A DNA stretch of 64,000 nucleotides from Pseudomonas alloputida (GTDB taxonomy: Bacteria; Pseudomonadota; Gammaproteobacteria; Pseudomonadales; Pseudomonadaceae), in the NCBI RefSeq assembly GCF_021283545.2, contig NZ_CP128540.1:2391501-2455500 (forward strand), in the 5' to 3' direction. Below, piece after piece: positions 18,703 to 27,512 of this stretch. Both the position numbers and the translations under genes were made by a program. Positions within the stretch are counted from its first letter, which is position 1; each line of letters begins with the position of its first letter. The notes beneath the pieces were generated by a model. The model was not told where the DNA came from and made no database searches. It was given only the letters and a program-made list of their open reading frames with translations.

Positions 18703-19613
18703 AAACCCTGATTCCCGCCTTGTTGCTGCTGGCCGTGGGCAGCGCCCAGGCCACGCCGATCGCCATGGAAGACCAGTCGCAGTTGAAGGTTCCCGGTGTG
18801 CAGGCAGCACCGCAGTTCGTGCCGCCTGCTGAGCGTGAGTTGCCCGATAATGCCTTTGGCAAAATGGTGCGTGAAGGCCACGCCTTGTTCGTCGACACCC
18901 GCCGACTGATGCCCGAGGCGGTGGGCAACGGCATGAACTGCAGTAACTGCCACCTCGATCAGGGGCGGTTGGCGCATTCGGCGCCGCTGTGGGGTGCCTA
19001 CCCGATGTATCCGGCCTATCGCAAGAAGAATGACAAGGTCAACACCTTCGCCGAGCGTATCCAAGGGTGTTTTCAGTTCAGCATGAACGGCAAGCCGCCG
19101 GCTGCTGACAGCCCGCAGATGACGGCGTTGGCGGTGTATTCATACTGGCTGTCGACCAAGGCGCCGACCGGCGTGGAGATTGCCGGACGTGGTTATCCGG
19201 AGGTGGCACAACCCAAGGGCGGTTATGACTTCAAGCGCGGCCAGCAGGTTTACCGTGAGCAATGCGCGATTTGCCATGGCGATAACGGTGAAGGGCAAAA
19301 GGTCGCAGGCGAGTATGTAATGCCGCCGCTTTGGGGCAAGGATTCCTACAACTGGGGGGCTGGCATGCACCGCATCAATACCGCGGCGTCGTTCATCAAG
19401 TACAACATGCCGCTGGGCAAGCCGGGCAGCCTCAGCGATCAGCAGGCCTGGGACGTGGCGGCGTGGATCAACCGCCACGAGCGGCCACAGGACCCGCGGT
19501 TGGTAGAGGGATCCATCGAGAAGACGCGGGTGAAGTTTCATGCCAATGATGGGGTTAACCTGTATGGTAAGCAGGTTGATGGGGTGCTGATCGGACAAGG
19601 GACGGGTAGCTGA
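18699..19613 (+). CDS. Dihaem cytochrome c, thiosulfate dehydrogenase (TsdA)-like
   Basis: 304 residues with signal peptide (GSAQATP). The first haem site CSNCHLDQGR (Cys81/Cys84/His85) sits in the motif GNGMNCSNCHLD typical of TsdA; a conserved Cys124 in RIQGCFQFSMNG matches the cysteine that ligates the active-site haem in TsdA; the second haem is CAICH (Cys189/Cys192/His193). TsdA couples two thiosulfates to tetrathionate. Start overlaps the upstream cytochrome stop (ATGA). Assignment is by motif; other TsdA-like cytochromes of unknown substrate exist. Confidence 0.75.
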   Translation: MKTLIPALLLLAVGSAQATPIAMEDQSQLKVPGVQAAPQFVPPAERELPDNAFGKMVREGHALFVDTRRLMPEAVGNGMNCSNCHLDQGRLAHSAPLWGAYPMYPAYRKKNDKVNTFAERIQGCFQFSMNGKPPAADSPQMTALAVYSYWLSTKAPTGVEIAGRGYPEVAQPKGGYDFKRGQQVYREQCAICHGDNGEGQKVAGEYVMPPLWGKDSYNWGAGMHRINTAASFIKYNMPLGKPGSLSDQQAWDVAAWINRHERPQDPRLVEGSIEKTRVKFHANDGVNLYGKQVDGVLIGQGTGS

Positions 19614-19618
19614 GGTAA

Positions 19619-19669
19619 GCCGGTGGCGGCCTCTTGGCGCGTGAGCCCGTCGAAGAGGCCGCCACCGGC
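19619..19669. repeat. 17-base perfect inverted repeat after the cytochrome operon
   Basis: GCCGGTGGCGGCCTCTT (19619-19635) pairs exactly with 19653-19669 across a 17-base loop. It starts 5 bases after the tsdA-like stop codon. The sequence resembles the outer arm of P. putida REP elements and may end or protect the cytochrome transcript; no T run follows. Confidence 0.75.
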
Positions 19670-19849
19670 ACGCTGATTTCCCTGTCATCCAACGGTCATG
19701 TATGACAGCAATATTTACGATCCCCCGGAACTATCTACACTGGGATATCTCTATGATGGCAACGGTCGTTATCGGGGGCATTGTAAGGTGACTGCCGCCT
19801 GATTAGACTGCGCCGAATTCCACAGGCCTAGCCTTTTGTAAGGACGTAT

Positions 19850-20689
19850 ATGATCAAAAAATGCTTGTTCCCGGCAGCCGGCTACGGCACGCGCTTCTTG
19901 CCTGCTACCAAAGCCATGCCCAAGGAAATGCTGCCGGTGGTCAACAAGCCACTGATCCAGTATGGCGTTGAAGAAGCATTGGATGCGGGTCTGAACGAGA
20001 TCTCCATCGTTACCGGGCGCGGCAAGCGCGCCCTGGAAGACCACTTCGACATCAGCTACGAGCTGGAAAACCAGATCAAGGGCACCGACAAGGAAAAATA
20101 CCTGGTCGGTATTCGTCGTCTGCTCAACGAGTGCTCGTTCTCGTACACGCGCCAGACCGAAATGAAGGGCCTCGGCCACGCCATTCTCACTGGCCGCCCA
20201 CTGATCGGTGACGAGCCGTTCGCGGTGGTGCTGGCGGACGACCTGTGCGTCAACCCGGAAGGTGACGGCGTGCTGACTCAGATGGTCAAGCTGTACAAAC
20301 AGTACCGCTGCTCGATCGTCGCCATCCAGGAAGTCGACCCGCAGGAAACCAACAAGTATGGTGTGATCGCCGGTGAGATGATCCGCGACGACATCTTCCG
20401 TGTGACCAACATGGTCGAAAAACCGGCCCCGGAAGACGCGCCTTCGAACCTGGCGATCATCGGCCGTTACATCCTGACCCCGGATATCTTCGACATCATC
20501 GCCAACACCAAGCCAGGCAAAGGCGGTGAAATACAGATCACCGACGCCCTGCTGCAGCAGGCGAAGGATGGCTGCGTGATTGCCTATAAGTTCAAGGGCA
20601 AGCGTTTCGACTGCGGTGGCGCCGAAGGCTACATCGACGCGACCAACTTCTGCTTCGAGAACTACTACAAGACTGGCAAGGCTTACTGA
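19850..20689 (+). CDS. galU: UTP-glucose-1-phosphate uridylyltransferase
   Basis: 279 residues, the usual GalU length. The nucleotidyltransferase motif FPAAGYGTRFLPATKAMPKE is at residues 6-25, with LADDLCVN (metal aspartate) and MVEKPAPEDAPSNLAIIGRY further on. It makes UDP-glucose for lipopolysaccharide, trehalose and exopolysaccharide synthesis. A terminator follows directly, into whose T tract a group II intron has inserted. Confidence 0.96.
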   Translation: MIKKCLFPAAGYGTRFLPATKAMPKEMLPVVNKPLIQYGVEEALDAGLNEISIVTGRGKRALEDHFDISYELENQIKGTDKEKYLVGIRRLLNECSFSYTRQTEMKGLGHAILTGRPLIGDEPFAVVLADDLCVNPEGDGVLTQMVKLYKQYRCSIVAIQEVDPQETNKYGVIAGEMIRDDIFRVTNMVEKPAPEDAPSNLAIIGRYILTPDIFDIIANTKPGKGGEIQITDALLQQAKDGCVIAYKFKGKRFDCGGAEGYIDATNFCFENYYKTGKAY

Positions 20690-20706
20690 TAAGCCCTGCT
20701 GGCCTC

Positions 20707-20733
20707 AAAGCCATCCTTCGGGGTGGCTTTTTT
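20707..20733 (+). terminator. galU Rho-independent terminator
   Basis: AAAGCCATCC-TTCG-GGGTGGCTTT hairpin with a UUCG-type tetraloop followed by a T run that abuts the 5' end of the intron. Confidence 0.85.
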
Positions 20734-22655
20734 GTGTGCGCCAGGCATGGCGCGTTGCGCGTAAGCGCAACCCGCTTGGTTGTGGTGGCCAAGTGGGTGA
20801 CTTGGAGGTGAAAGTCCTCTACACACCCGGCAAGGGGAAGTGCTAGCCGGAGGCAAGGGTGTCGCGGGTGACCGCGAATCTGAAGGAAGCCCGAGGCAAA
20901 ATGCTGGCCTGACGAACAGGAAGCGGATAGAGGCGGCACAGCGGGGTGAGGTGGCACAAATCGCCAAAGCCCAATACTTGCACGGAACGCTGTGACGTAG
21001 ATCCGACAGGCATAAGCAGGAAGGTCGCGCGAATTACCCTGGGAGATCTGTACGCTTGCCACTGTGCTACCGCGCGTCGAAAGGCGACGGGATGAGCGTG
21101 CAGAAGTCAGCCGAAGCCGTAGTAAGTGGCGGTTAACCGCGCCACCAAGGGCCGAACAGGTTATGCCGCCAGTAGGCGTCGCCGTCTCGTTGGTAACCGT
21201 AATGCAGAAATTTCCCACAGCGGAAACTGTCATCCCGAATCCCGGCCAGAAGCCGAGGGTGATGCCTGACAGTGCAAAGGTGCCGGCGGCGTCAGCGACG
21301 TGGACGAACGCGGAGCCGGACACGCTGATGGAGCGGGTGCTTGCACCGGCCAACCTCAGGCGTGCGTATCAACGCGTGGTTAGCAACAAGGGGGCTCCGG
21401 GTGCCGATGGCATGACGGTCGCTGACTTGGCGGGCTACGTGAAACAGTATTGGCCAACCCTCAAGGCCAGGTTGCTGGCCGGTGAATACCATCCCCAAGC
21501 AGTGCGAGCGGTTGAAATTCCCAAGCCGCAGGGCGGCACACGGCAACTGGGTATCCCCAGCGTCGTGGATCGCCTGATCCAGCAAGCACTGCAGCAGCAG
21601 CTCACACCTATCTTCGACCCACTGTTCTCGGACTACAGCTATGGTTTTCGTCCGGGCAGAAGTACGCATCAAGCCATCGAGATGGCCCGTGCTCATGTGA
21701 CAGCGGGACACCGCTGGTGCGTGGAACTCGATCTGGAGAAGTTTTTCGATCGGGTCAATCACGACATCCTCATGGCCTGCATCGAACGTCGGATCAAAGA
21801 CAAGTGCGTACTCAGGCTTATTCGCCGCTACCTTGAAGCCGGGATCATGTCGGGCGGTGTCGTCAGCCCACGGCAGGAGGGGACGCCGCAAGGCGGCCCG
21901 CTTTCGCCGTTGCTGTCGAATATCCTGCTCGACGAACTCGACCGCGAGCTGGAGCGGCGGGGCCATCGCTTCGTACGTTATGCCGATGATGCGAACATCT
22001 ATGTACGCAGTCCCCGGGCCGGCGAACGGGTGTTGGTCAGCGTCGAGCGCTTCCTGAGAGAACGTCTGAAGCTGACGGTGAACAGGAAGAAAAGCCAAGT
22101 GGCAAGGGCGTGGAAGTGCGACTACCTAGGCTATGGGATGAGCTGGCACCAGCAGCCAAGGCTGCGCGTGGCAAGGATGAGCCTAGACCGCTTACGCGAC
22201 CGGCTCAGAATGCTGCTGCGCAGCGTACGGGCTCGCAAAATGGCGACTGTCATCGAGCGGATCAACCCCGTCCTGAGAGGCTGGGCTAGCTACTTCAAGC
22301 TCAGCCAGAGCAAGCGGCCGCTTGAGGAACTGGATGGTTGGGTCAGGCACAAACTCCGCTGCGTCATCTGGCGTCAATGGAAGCAGCCTCCCACGAGGCT
22401 GAGAAACTTGATGCGCCTGGGGTTGAGCGAGGAGCGTGCCAACAAGTCAGCCTTCAATGGCCGAGGTCCATGGTGGAATTCGGGAGCGCAACATATGAAC
22501 TACGCGCTGCCAAAGAAACTGTGGGACCGGCTCGGGCTGGTCTCGATACTGGATACGATTAACCGGCTTAGCCGCGTAACCTGAACCGCCGTGTACGGAA
22601 CCGTACGCACGGTGGTGTGAGAGGACGGCGGGTGTGAATCCGCCTCCTACTCGAT
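20734..22655 (+). mobile_element. Group II intron
   Basis: About 1.92 kb. The 5' end GTGTGCGCC matches the GUGYG start of group II introns and follows the T run of the galU terminator directly. The 3' end carries a domain V hairpin (GAACCGCCGTGTACGG ... CCGTACGCACGGTGG near 22582-22616), a domain VI-like hairpin (GGCGGGTGTGAATCCGCC) and an ending CTACTCGAT with a terminal AY dinucleotide. Domain IV holds the reverse transcriptase gene. Removing 20734-22655 would rejoin the galU terminator T tract to TTGCGGCGGCC, an uninterrupted galU-gor spacer. Ends are placed by consensus and could shift by a few bases. Confidence 0.85.
21202..22584 (+). CDS. ltrA: Group II intron reverse transcriptase/maturase
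   Basis: About 460 residues (start uncertain: ATG 21202 used; the frame is open from 21064 and ATG 21262 is possible). RT motifs in order: GAPGADGMTV, IPKPQGGTRQLGIPSVVDR, YGFRPGRSTHQAIE, LDLEKFFDRVNHD, TPQGGPLSPLLSNILLDELD, FVRYADDANIYV with the catalytic YADD, and KCDYLGYG. A maturase X domain follows (GWASYFKLSQSKRPLEELDG). No HNH endonuclease domain is present, as in several bacterial intron classes. It would promote splicing and retrohoming of its intron. Confidence 0.92.
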   Translation: MQKFPTAETVIPNPGQKPRVMPDSAKVPAASATWTNAEPDTLMERVLAPANLRRAYQRVVSNKGAPGADGMTVADLAGYVKQYWPTLKARLLAGEYHPQAVRAVEIPKPQGGTRQLGIPSVVDRLIQQALQQQLTPIFDPLFSDYSYGFRPGRSTHQAIEMARAHVTAGHRWCVELDLEKFFDRVNHDILMACIERRIKDKCVLRLIRRYLEAGIMSGGVVSPRQEGTPQGGPLSPLLSNILLDELDRELERRGHRFVRYADDANIYVRSPRAGERVLVSVERFLRERLKLTVNRKKSQVARAWKCDYLGYGMSWHQQPRLRVARMSLDRLRDRLRMLLRSVRARKMATVIERINPVLRGWASYFKLSQSKRPLEELDGWVRHKLRCVIWRQWKQPPTRLRNLMRLGLSEERANKSAFNGRGPWWNSGAQHMNYALPKKLWDRLGLVSILDTINRLSRVT

Positions 22656-22706
22656 TTGCGGCGGCCAACGGCGGTATGCTGGACGCCTGCCTGGGAGAGT
22701 GAATAC

Positions 22707-24062
22707 ATGGCCTTCGATTTTGATCTGTTCGTGATTGGCGCCGGGTCCGGTGGTGTGCGCGCAGCGCGTTTTGCTGCCGGTTTTGGTGCAAAAGTGGCAG
22801 TGGCGGAAAGCCGCTACCTGGGGGGGACCTGCGTCAACGTCGGTTGTGTGCCGAAAAAACTGCTGGTATACGGCGCGCACGTTGCCGATGAGCTGGAGCA
22901 AGCCGCAGGTTTCGGCTGGACGTTGGAAGAGGGGCATTTCGACTGGGGCACCCTGATTGCCAACAAGAATCGGGAAATCGAGCGCCTCAACGGCATCTAC
23001 CGTAACCTGCTGGTCAACAGCGGGGTGACCCTGTTGCAGGGCCACGCGCGGCTGACGGGTGCCAACGAAGTGGAAGTGGACGGTCAGCGCTACACCGCCG
23101 AGCATATCCTCATCGCTACCGGTGGCTGGCCGCAGGTACCGGACATTCCCGGCAAGGAACTGGCCATCACCTCCAACGAAGCCTTCTACCTCAAGGATTT
23201 GCCGCGCCGCGTGCTGGTGGTGGGTGGGGGTTATATCGCCGTCGAATTCGCCGGCATCTTCCAGGGCCTGGGGGCCGACACCACACTGCTGTACCGTGGC
23301 GACCTGTTCCTGCGCGGCTTCGACGGCTCGGTGCGCACCCACCTGAAGCAAGAGCTGGAGAAACGCGGCCTCGACCTGCAGTTCAACGCCGACATCCAGC
23401 GCATCGACAAGCTTGAAGATGGTCGCCTGAAAGCCACGCTCAAGGACGGCCGCGAGCTGGTAGCCGACTGTGTGTTCTATGCCACCGGCCGGCGCCCGAT
23501 GCTGGACAATCTGGGCCTGGAGAACACCGGCGTCGAGCTGGATGAGCGCGGTTACATCCGGGTCGATGAGCAGTACCAGACCACCGCGCCCTCGATTCTC
23601 GCCATTGGCGATGTGATCGGCCGCGTGCAGTTGACCCCAGTGGCCTTGGCTGAAGGCATGGCCGTGGCGCGGCGCCTGTTCAAACCCGAGCAGTACCGCC
23701 CGGTGGATTACCAGAACATCCCCACCGCGGTGTTCAGCCAGCCACCCATCGGTACCGTAGGCTTGACCGAAGAGCAGGCGCTGGAGGCCGGGCACAAGGT
23801 GCAGGTATTCGAAAGCCGCTTCCGGGCCATGAAGCTGACCCTGACCGACATTCAGGAAAAGACCTTGATGAAGTTGGTGGTCGATGCCGAGACCGACAAG
23901 GTGCTGGGTTGCCACATGGTCGGTCCTGACGCTGGCGAAATCATTCAGGGCCTGGGCATTGCGCTTAAAGCCGGTGCCACCAAGCAGCAGTTCGACGAAA
24001 CCATCGGCGTGCACCCGACGGCGGCCGAAGAGTTCGTGACCATGCGCACCGTCACCCGCTGA
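22707..24062 (+). CDS. gor: Glutathione-disulfide reductase
   Basis: 451 residues from ATG 22707. FAD-binding [20 protein letters not shown], redox-active disulfide [19 protein letters not shown]-binding [19 protein letters not shown] and the C-terminal dimer-interface HPTAAEE with the active-site His are all present. It regenerates glutathione in the cytoplasm. Only 51 bases separate the group II intron from its start, so its native promoter is either within this short stretch or displaced by the intron. Confidence 0.95.
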   Translation: MAFDFDLFVIGAGSGGVRAARFAAGFGAKVAVAESRYLGGTCVNVGCVPKKLLVYGAHVADELEQAAGFGWTLEEGHFDWGTLIANKNREIERLNGIYRNLLVNSGVTLLQGHARLTGANEVEVDGQRYTAEHILIATGGWPQVPDIPGKELAITSNEAFYLKDLPRRVLVVGGGYIAVEFAGIFQGLGADTTLLYRGDLFLRGFDGSVRTHLKQELEKRGLDLQFNADIQRIDKLEDGRLKATLKDGRELVADCVFYATGRRPMLDNLGLENTGVELDERGYIRVDEQYQTTAPSILAIGDVIGRVQLTPVALAEGMAVARRLFKPEQYRPVDYQNIPTAVFSQPPIGTVGLTEEQALEAGHKVQVFESRFRAMKLTLTDIQEKTLMKLVVDAETDKVLGCHMVGPDAGEIIQGLGIALKAGATKQQFDETIGVHPTAAEEFVTMRTVTR

Positions 24063-24065
24063 TGA

Positions 24066-25373
24066 TCAATACACCCACACCTCGACCCGCCGGTTGCGCA
24101 GCCGGCCTTGCTCCAGTTCATTCCCGGCCACTGGTAGTTCATCGCCCATCCCGGTCACCTGCAACACCTCCACGCCACCGCGCGCCAGTTCGCGGCGCAC
24201 CGCTTGCGCACGTAGGCGGGAGAGCAGGGCTGCGCGCCCAGGGGTTTCCTTTGGGTCGCCGAACCCCACCAGCACTGCCTTGCCCTGCAGCTTCCCGGCC
24301 TGGCGCAGGTACTCTGTCACCCGCTGCACGTCGCGCAGGGCCTTGTTATCCAGGCTGGCGCTTCCTTCCTGGAAGCGGAAGTTCACACTCAGCCGCTGCG
24401 CCTGCCGGGCCAGGGTACGATAGGGCGGTGGCATGTCGCTTTGGGGGGCGACAGACAGGGCCTTGATCTGCTGCGAAACGAAACCCTGCTGGGCGATGAT
24501 CGCCTGGCCGGCCGGGCTCTGGGCAAAATCGACCAGGGCCTTGGCCTGGGGCTTGGGGTTGGCCGGCAGGTAAAAGTACAGGCGCCGTGAGAGCGGGTAG
24601 TCCTCGCTGGCCACCCGTGCGCGCTCCGGCAGCATGGCCGGTGCGTCGCCCTCGGCCACCGCCAGCACCTTGGCCCCGTGTACGGCGGCCAGGCTGCTGA
24701 AACCGATGGCCTGGCGGTCGGTACCCACGCGTGCCGCCAATTCGTCACTGGACTCGAAACGCCTCGCCTTGGCCGAAAGCTCGCCCTGCTGAGGTTCCAG
24801 CACCAGTGCCTTGAAGGTCTCGAAAGTGCCGGAACGGTCGTCACGGGCATACAGATGAATGGCCCCACCAGGTATGCCCAGTTGTTCCCAGCGCTGGATC
24901 TGCCCAGAGAAAATGTGTGCCAGTTGCCGGATGTTCAGTTGGGGTATTGGGTTGTCGGGGTGGACGATGACCGCGACGCCGTCGAGGCCGATCACTTGCT
25001 CGGCGCCGGCTGCGCGAAGGTCGCCCAGCGCCTGCAACTGGCGCACTTCACTGTCGTTGATCGGCCGCGAGGAGGCGGCCAGGTCCGCGTCGCCACGGCC
25101 TAGCGCGACAAAGCCGGTGCTCGAGCCGTGGGCGGCAATGTCGATGCGCAAGGGCTGGCCGTGCCCGTCGCGGGCGGTAATCACCCATTCGTTGGCGACC
25201 TTGCCCTGCTGTTGTTCGATGGCGGTGGCCTGCTGTGCGCGCAATTGCCCCTGTACCAGCGCCGGCAGCAAGGCCGCGCCGATGGTGTTGGAGCCTTGCA
25301 CGCGCAGGTGCAGGGGCTCAGCCAGGGTCGCGAGTGGTAGCAGGGTGAGCAGCAAGACAAGCAGGCGGAGCAT
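24066..25373 (-). CDS. Phosphate-type periplasmic binding domain fused to OmpA domain
   Basis: 435 residues from ATG 25373. A signal peptide (LPLATLAEPLHL) leads a PstS-type substrate-binding domain (about residues 23-290: RVQGSNTIGAALLPALVQGQ, VALGRGDADLAASSRPI, YARDDRSGTFETFKALVL). The last 110 residues are an OmpA/MotB peptidoglycan-binding domain (FQEGSASLDNKALRDVQRVT, VGFGDPKE, RLRNRRVEVWVY). The fusion would hold a ligand-binding module on the cell wall. It is convergent with gor, stop codons 3 bases apart. Confidence 0.85.
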   Translation of the reverse strand: MLRLLVLLLTLLPLATLAEPLHLRVQGSNTIGAALLPALVQGQLRAQQATAIEQQQGKVANEWVITARDGHGQPLRIDIAAHGSSTGFVALGRGDADLAASSRPINDSEVRQLQALGDLRAAGAEQVIGLDGVAVIVHPDNPIPQLNIRQLAHIFSGQIQRWEQLGIPGGAIHLYARDDRSGTFETFKALVLEPQQGELSAKARRFESSDELAARVGTDRQAIGFSSLAAVHGAKVLAVAEGDAPAMLPERARVASEDYPLSRRLYFYLPANPKPQAKALVDFAQSPAGQAIIAQQGFVSQQIKALSVAPQSDMPPPYRTLARQAQRLSVNFRFQEGSASLDNKALRDVQRVTEYLRQAGKLQGKAVLVGFGDPKETPGRAALLSRLRAQAVRRELARGGVEVLQVTGMGDELPVAGNELEQGRLRNRRVEVWVY

Positions 25374-25457
25374 GCCGGGTGACCTGTGGCATAGAGTTGG
25401 CCGGCAGATTACGACAGTGGCGTGATGATAATGTGACGGGGCGTACGCCTCCAATAG

Positions 25458-25515
25458 TGCAGCGCCTGCCAGATCGTGTGCCGCGCGGGCGGTGCTCGAT
25501 CTGGCAGGCGCTGCA
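25458..25515. repeat. 19-base perfect inverted repeat downstream of the potA-like gene
   Basis: 25458-25476 (TGCAGCGCCTGCCAGATCG) pairs exactly with 25497-25515 across a 20-base loop. It lies 13 bases after the stop of the minus-strand ABC operon and probably serves as its terminator or 3' protector, although no strong T run follows. Confidence 0.75.
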
Positions 25516-25528
25516 ACGTACAAGAGCG

Positions 25529-26677
25529 TTAATGCGCCCCGGCCGACTTGCTCAGGTCGCTCTCGGCCCATTCGGTATAAATGCAAGCGTCTGCCACTGC
25601 CCAACGCACCTTCACGCTGTCGCCCGGCTGCATCGGCATGCCCGCCGCCGACAGTGCCTTCACGGTCAGCTCGGTACCCCCTGCAGTCACCACATGGCAG
25701 GTCTGGCTTTCACCCAGGAACAGCACTTCGCCAACCTTGGCAGTGACCTCGTTCCAACCCGCCGGCAGCGGTTCACGCATGGCCTGTTCGGCGCTCATGG
25801 CCACGGCCTTTTCCGGGCGCACCATGATCAGTGCATCCTGCGAGGCGGCCAGCCCCGGGGTCAAGCGAATGGCCACTGGCTGGCCCTCGAAGCTGCCCGC
25901 GCCGTTGCTGCTGGCCTTGATCCGCAGGAAGTTGGAGTTGCCCAGGAACGATGCGACAAAGGCATTCGGTGGGTTCTGGTACAGGTCGTAACCGGTGCCC
26001 AGGCCGACGATCTTGCCGTGGCTGAAAATGGCGATGCGCTGGGACAGGCGCATGGCTTCTTCCTGGTCGTGGGTGACGTAGACGATGGTGATGCCCAGGC
26101 GGCGGTGCAACTGGCGCAGTTCGTCCTGCAGGTCTTCACGCAGCTTCTTGTCCAGCGCGCCGAGCGGCTCGTCCATCAGCAGGATACGCGGCTCGTACAC
26201 CAGCGCCCGGGCGATCGCCACGCGCTGCTGCTGGCCGCCCGACATTTGCGAGGGTTTGCGGTGCGCGAACTGTTCCAGTTGCACCAGCTTGAGCATGGCG
26301 TCGACGCGCTTGGCGGTTTCGGCAGCGCCGAGTTTGCGAATGGCCAGTGGGAAGGCGATGTTGTCACGCACATTCAGGTGCGGGAACAGCGAATACCGCT
26401 GGAACACCATGCCGATGTCACGCTTGTGCGGCGGCACGTTGACCAGCGACTGGCCGTCGACCAGGATCTCGCCGCTGCTCGGTGTTTCGAAGCCGGCCAG
26501 CATCGACAGGGTGGTGGACTTGCCCGACCCGCTGGAACCGAGGAAGGTCAGGAACTCGCCGTCCTGGATCTCCAGGTCGAGGTTGTCCACGGCGGTGAAG
26601 TCGCCGTAGTGCTTGTTCAGGCCGCGCAGGCTGACCAGGGTTTTGCCGTGCGCGTTGTCTTTGATCACTGCACTCAT
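25529..26677 (-). CDS. Polyamine-type ABC transporter ATP-binding protein (PotA-like)
   Basis: 382 residues from ATG 26677. Walker A GSSGSGKST, signature MSGGQQQRVAIARALV, Walker B ILLMDEPLGALDKKLRED, switch His in VYVTHDQEEA, then a TOBE domain. It belongs to the PotA/FbpC group. It is the last gene of a four-gene operon (binding protein, two permeases, ATPase). Confidence 0.9.
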   Translation of the reverse strand: MSAVIKDNAHGKTLVSLRGLNKHYGDFTAVDNLDLEIQDGEFLTFLGSSGSGKSTTLSMLAGFETPSSGEILVDGQSLVNVPPHKRDIGMVFQRYSLFPHLNVRDNIAFPLAIRKLGAAETAKRVDAMLKLVQLEQFAHRKPSQMSGGQQQRVAIARALVYEPRILLMDEPLGALDKKLREDLQDELRQLHRRLGITIVYVTHDQEEAMRLSQRIAIFSHGKIVGLGTGYDLYQNPPNAFVASFLGNSNFLRIKASSNGAGSFEGQPVAIRLTPGLAASQDALIMVRPEKAVAMSAEQAMREPLPAGWNEVTAKVGEVLFLGESQTCHVVTAGGTELTVKALSAAGMPMQPGDSVKVRWAVADACIYTEWAESDLSKSAGAH

Positions 26678-26696
26678 TGTTGTTATCTCCGCGCGC

Positions 26697-27506
26697 TCAG
26701 GCGTTGGTTTCGGTGCGCCGGCGCAAGGCGGCGGCAATGAACATGACCAGCAACGACAGGCCGATCAGCAGGGTCGAGGCCACGGCGATCACGGGGCTGA
26801 GGTCCTGGCGCAGGGTGGTCCACATCTTCACTGGCAGGGTCTGCAGGTCGGGGCTGGCCATCATCACGCTCAGCACCACTTCATCCCACGACACCAGGAA
26901 AGCGAACAGGCCACCGGCGATCATGCCGGGGCGGATGGCCGGGAACGTGACCTTGAAAATCGCCTGCAGGCGCGAGGCGCCGCAGATCACCGCAGCATCT
27001 TCGATCGACTGGTCGAACAGCTTCAGCGAGTTGATGATCGAGATGATCGTGAACGGCAGGGCGACGATCACGTGGCTGACCACGAAGGCGAACAGCGTGC
27101 CGGTGTAACCTAGCTTGAGGAACAGTGCGTATACCGCCACGGCAATGATCACCAGCGGCACGATCATCGGCATGGTAAACAGCCCGTACAGCAGCTCGCG
27201 GCCCGGGAAGCGGCCACGCACCAGGGCGAATGCGCTGGGCAGGCCCAGCAACACGGCGGCGATGGTGGTCAGCACGGCCACCTTCAGGCTGGCCAGTGCG
27301 GCGTCCATCCACTCCGGGTTGGAGAAAAACTGGCCGTACCACTTGAAGGTCCAGCCCGGTGGCGGGAACACCAGCCACTGTGACGAGCCGAATGACAGCA
27401 ACACGATGAACACCACCGGCAGCAGCAGGAAGGCCGCGATGACCCCGGTGGTCAGGTACAGGCCCGTACGCAGCGGGCGGCCCATGGCATTGGGAGACAG
27501 GAGCAT
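26697..27506 (-). CDS. Polyamine-type ABC transporter permease (PotC/PotI-like)
   Basis: 269 residues with six predicted transmembrane helices, and the permease EAA loop (EDAAVICGASRLQAIFKVTFPAIRPG). The sequence motif VISHVIVALPF-like (FVVSHVIVALPFTIISI) and GLPSAFALVRGRFPGREL are typical of PotC/PotI. It is in an operon with its partner permease 6 bases upstream. Confidence 0.9.
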   Translation of the reverse strand: MLLSPNAMGRPLRTGLYLTTGVIAAFLLLPVVFIVLLSFGSSQWLVFPPPGWTFKWYGQFFSNPEWMDAALASLKVAVLTTIAAVLLGLPSAFALVRGRFPGRELLYGLFTMPMIVPLVIIAVAVYALFLKLGYTGTLFAFVVSHVIVALPFTIISIINSLKLFDQSIEDAAVICGASRLQAIFKVTFPAIRPGMIAGGLFAFLVSWDEVVLSVMMASPDLQTLPVKMWTTLRQDLSPVIAVASTLLIGLSLLVMFIAAALRRRTETNA

Positions 27507-27512
27507 GGCAGT

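Noticed and set aside
22647..24014. 455-residue minus-strand frame opposite gor
   Set aside because: Shadow; gor is complete with its catalytic disulfide.
25379..26740. 453-residue plus-strand frame opposite the potA-like gene
   Set aside because: Shadow of an ABC ATPase with all motifs.
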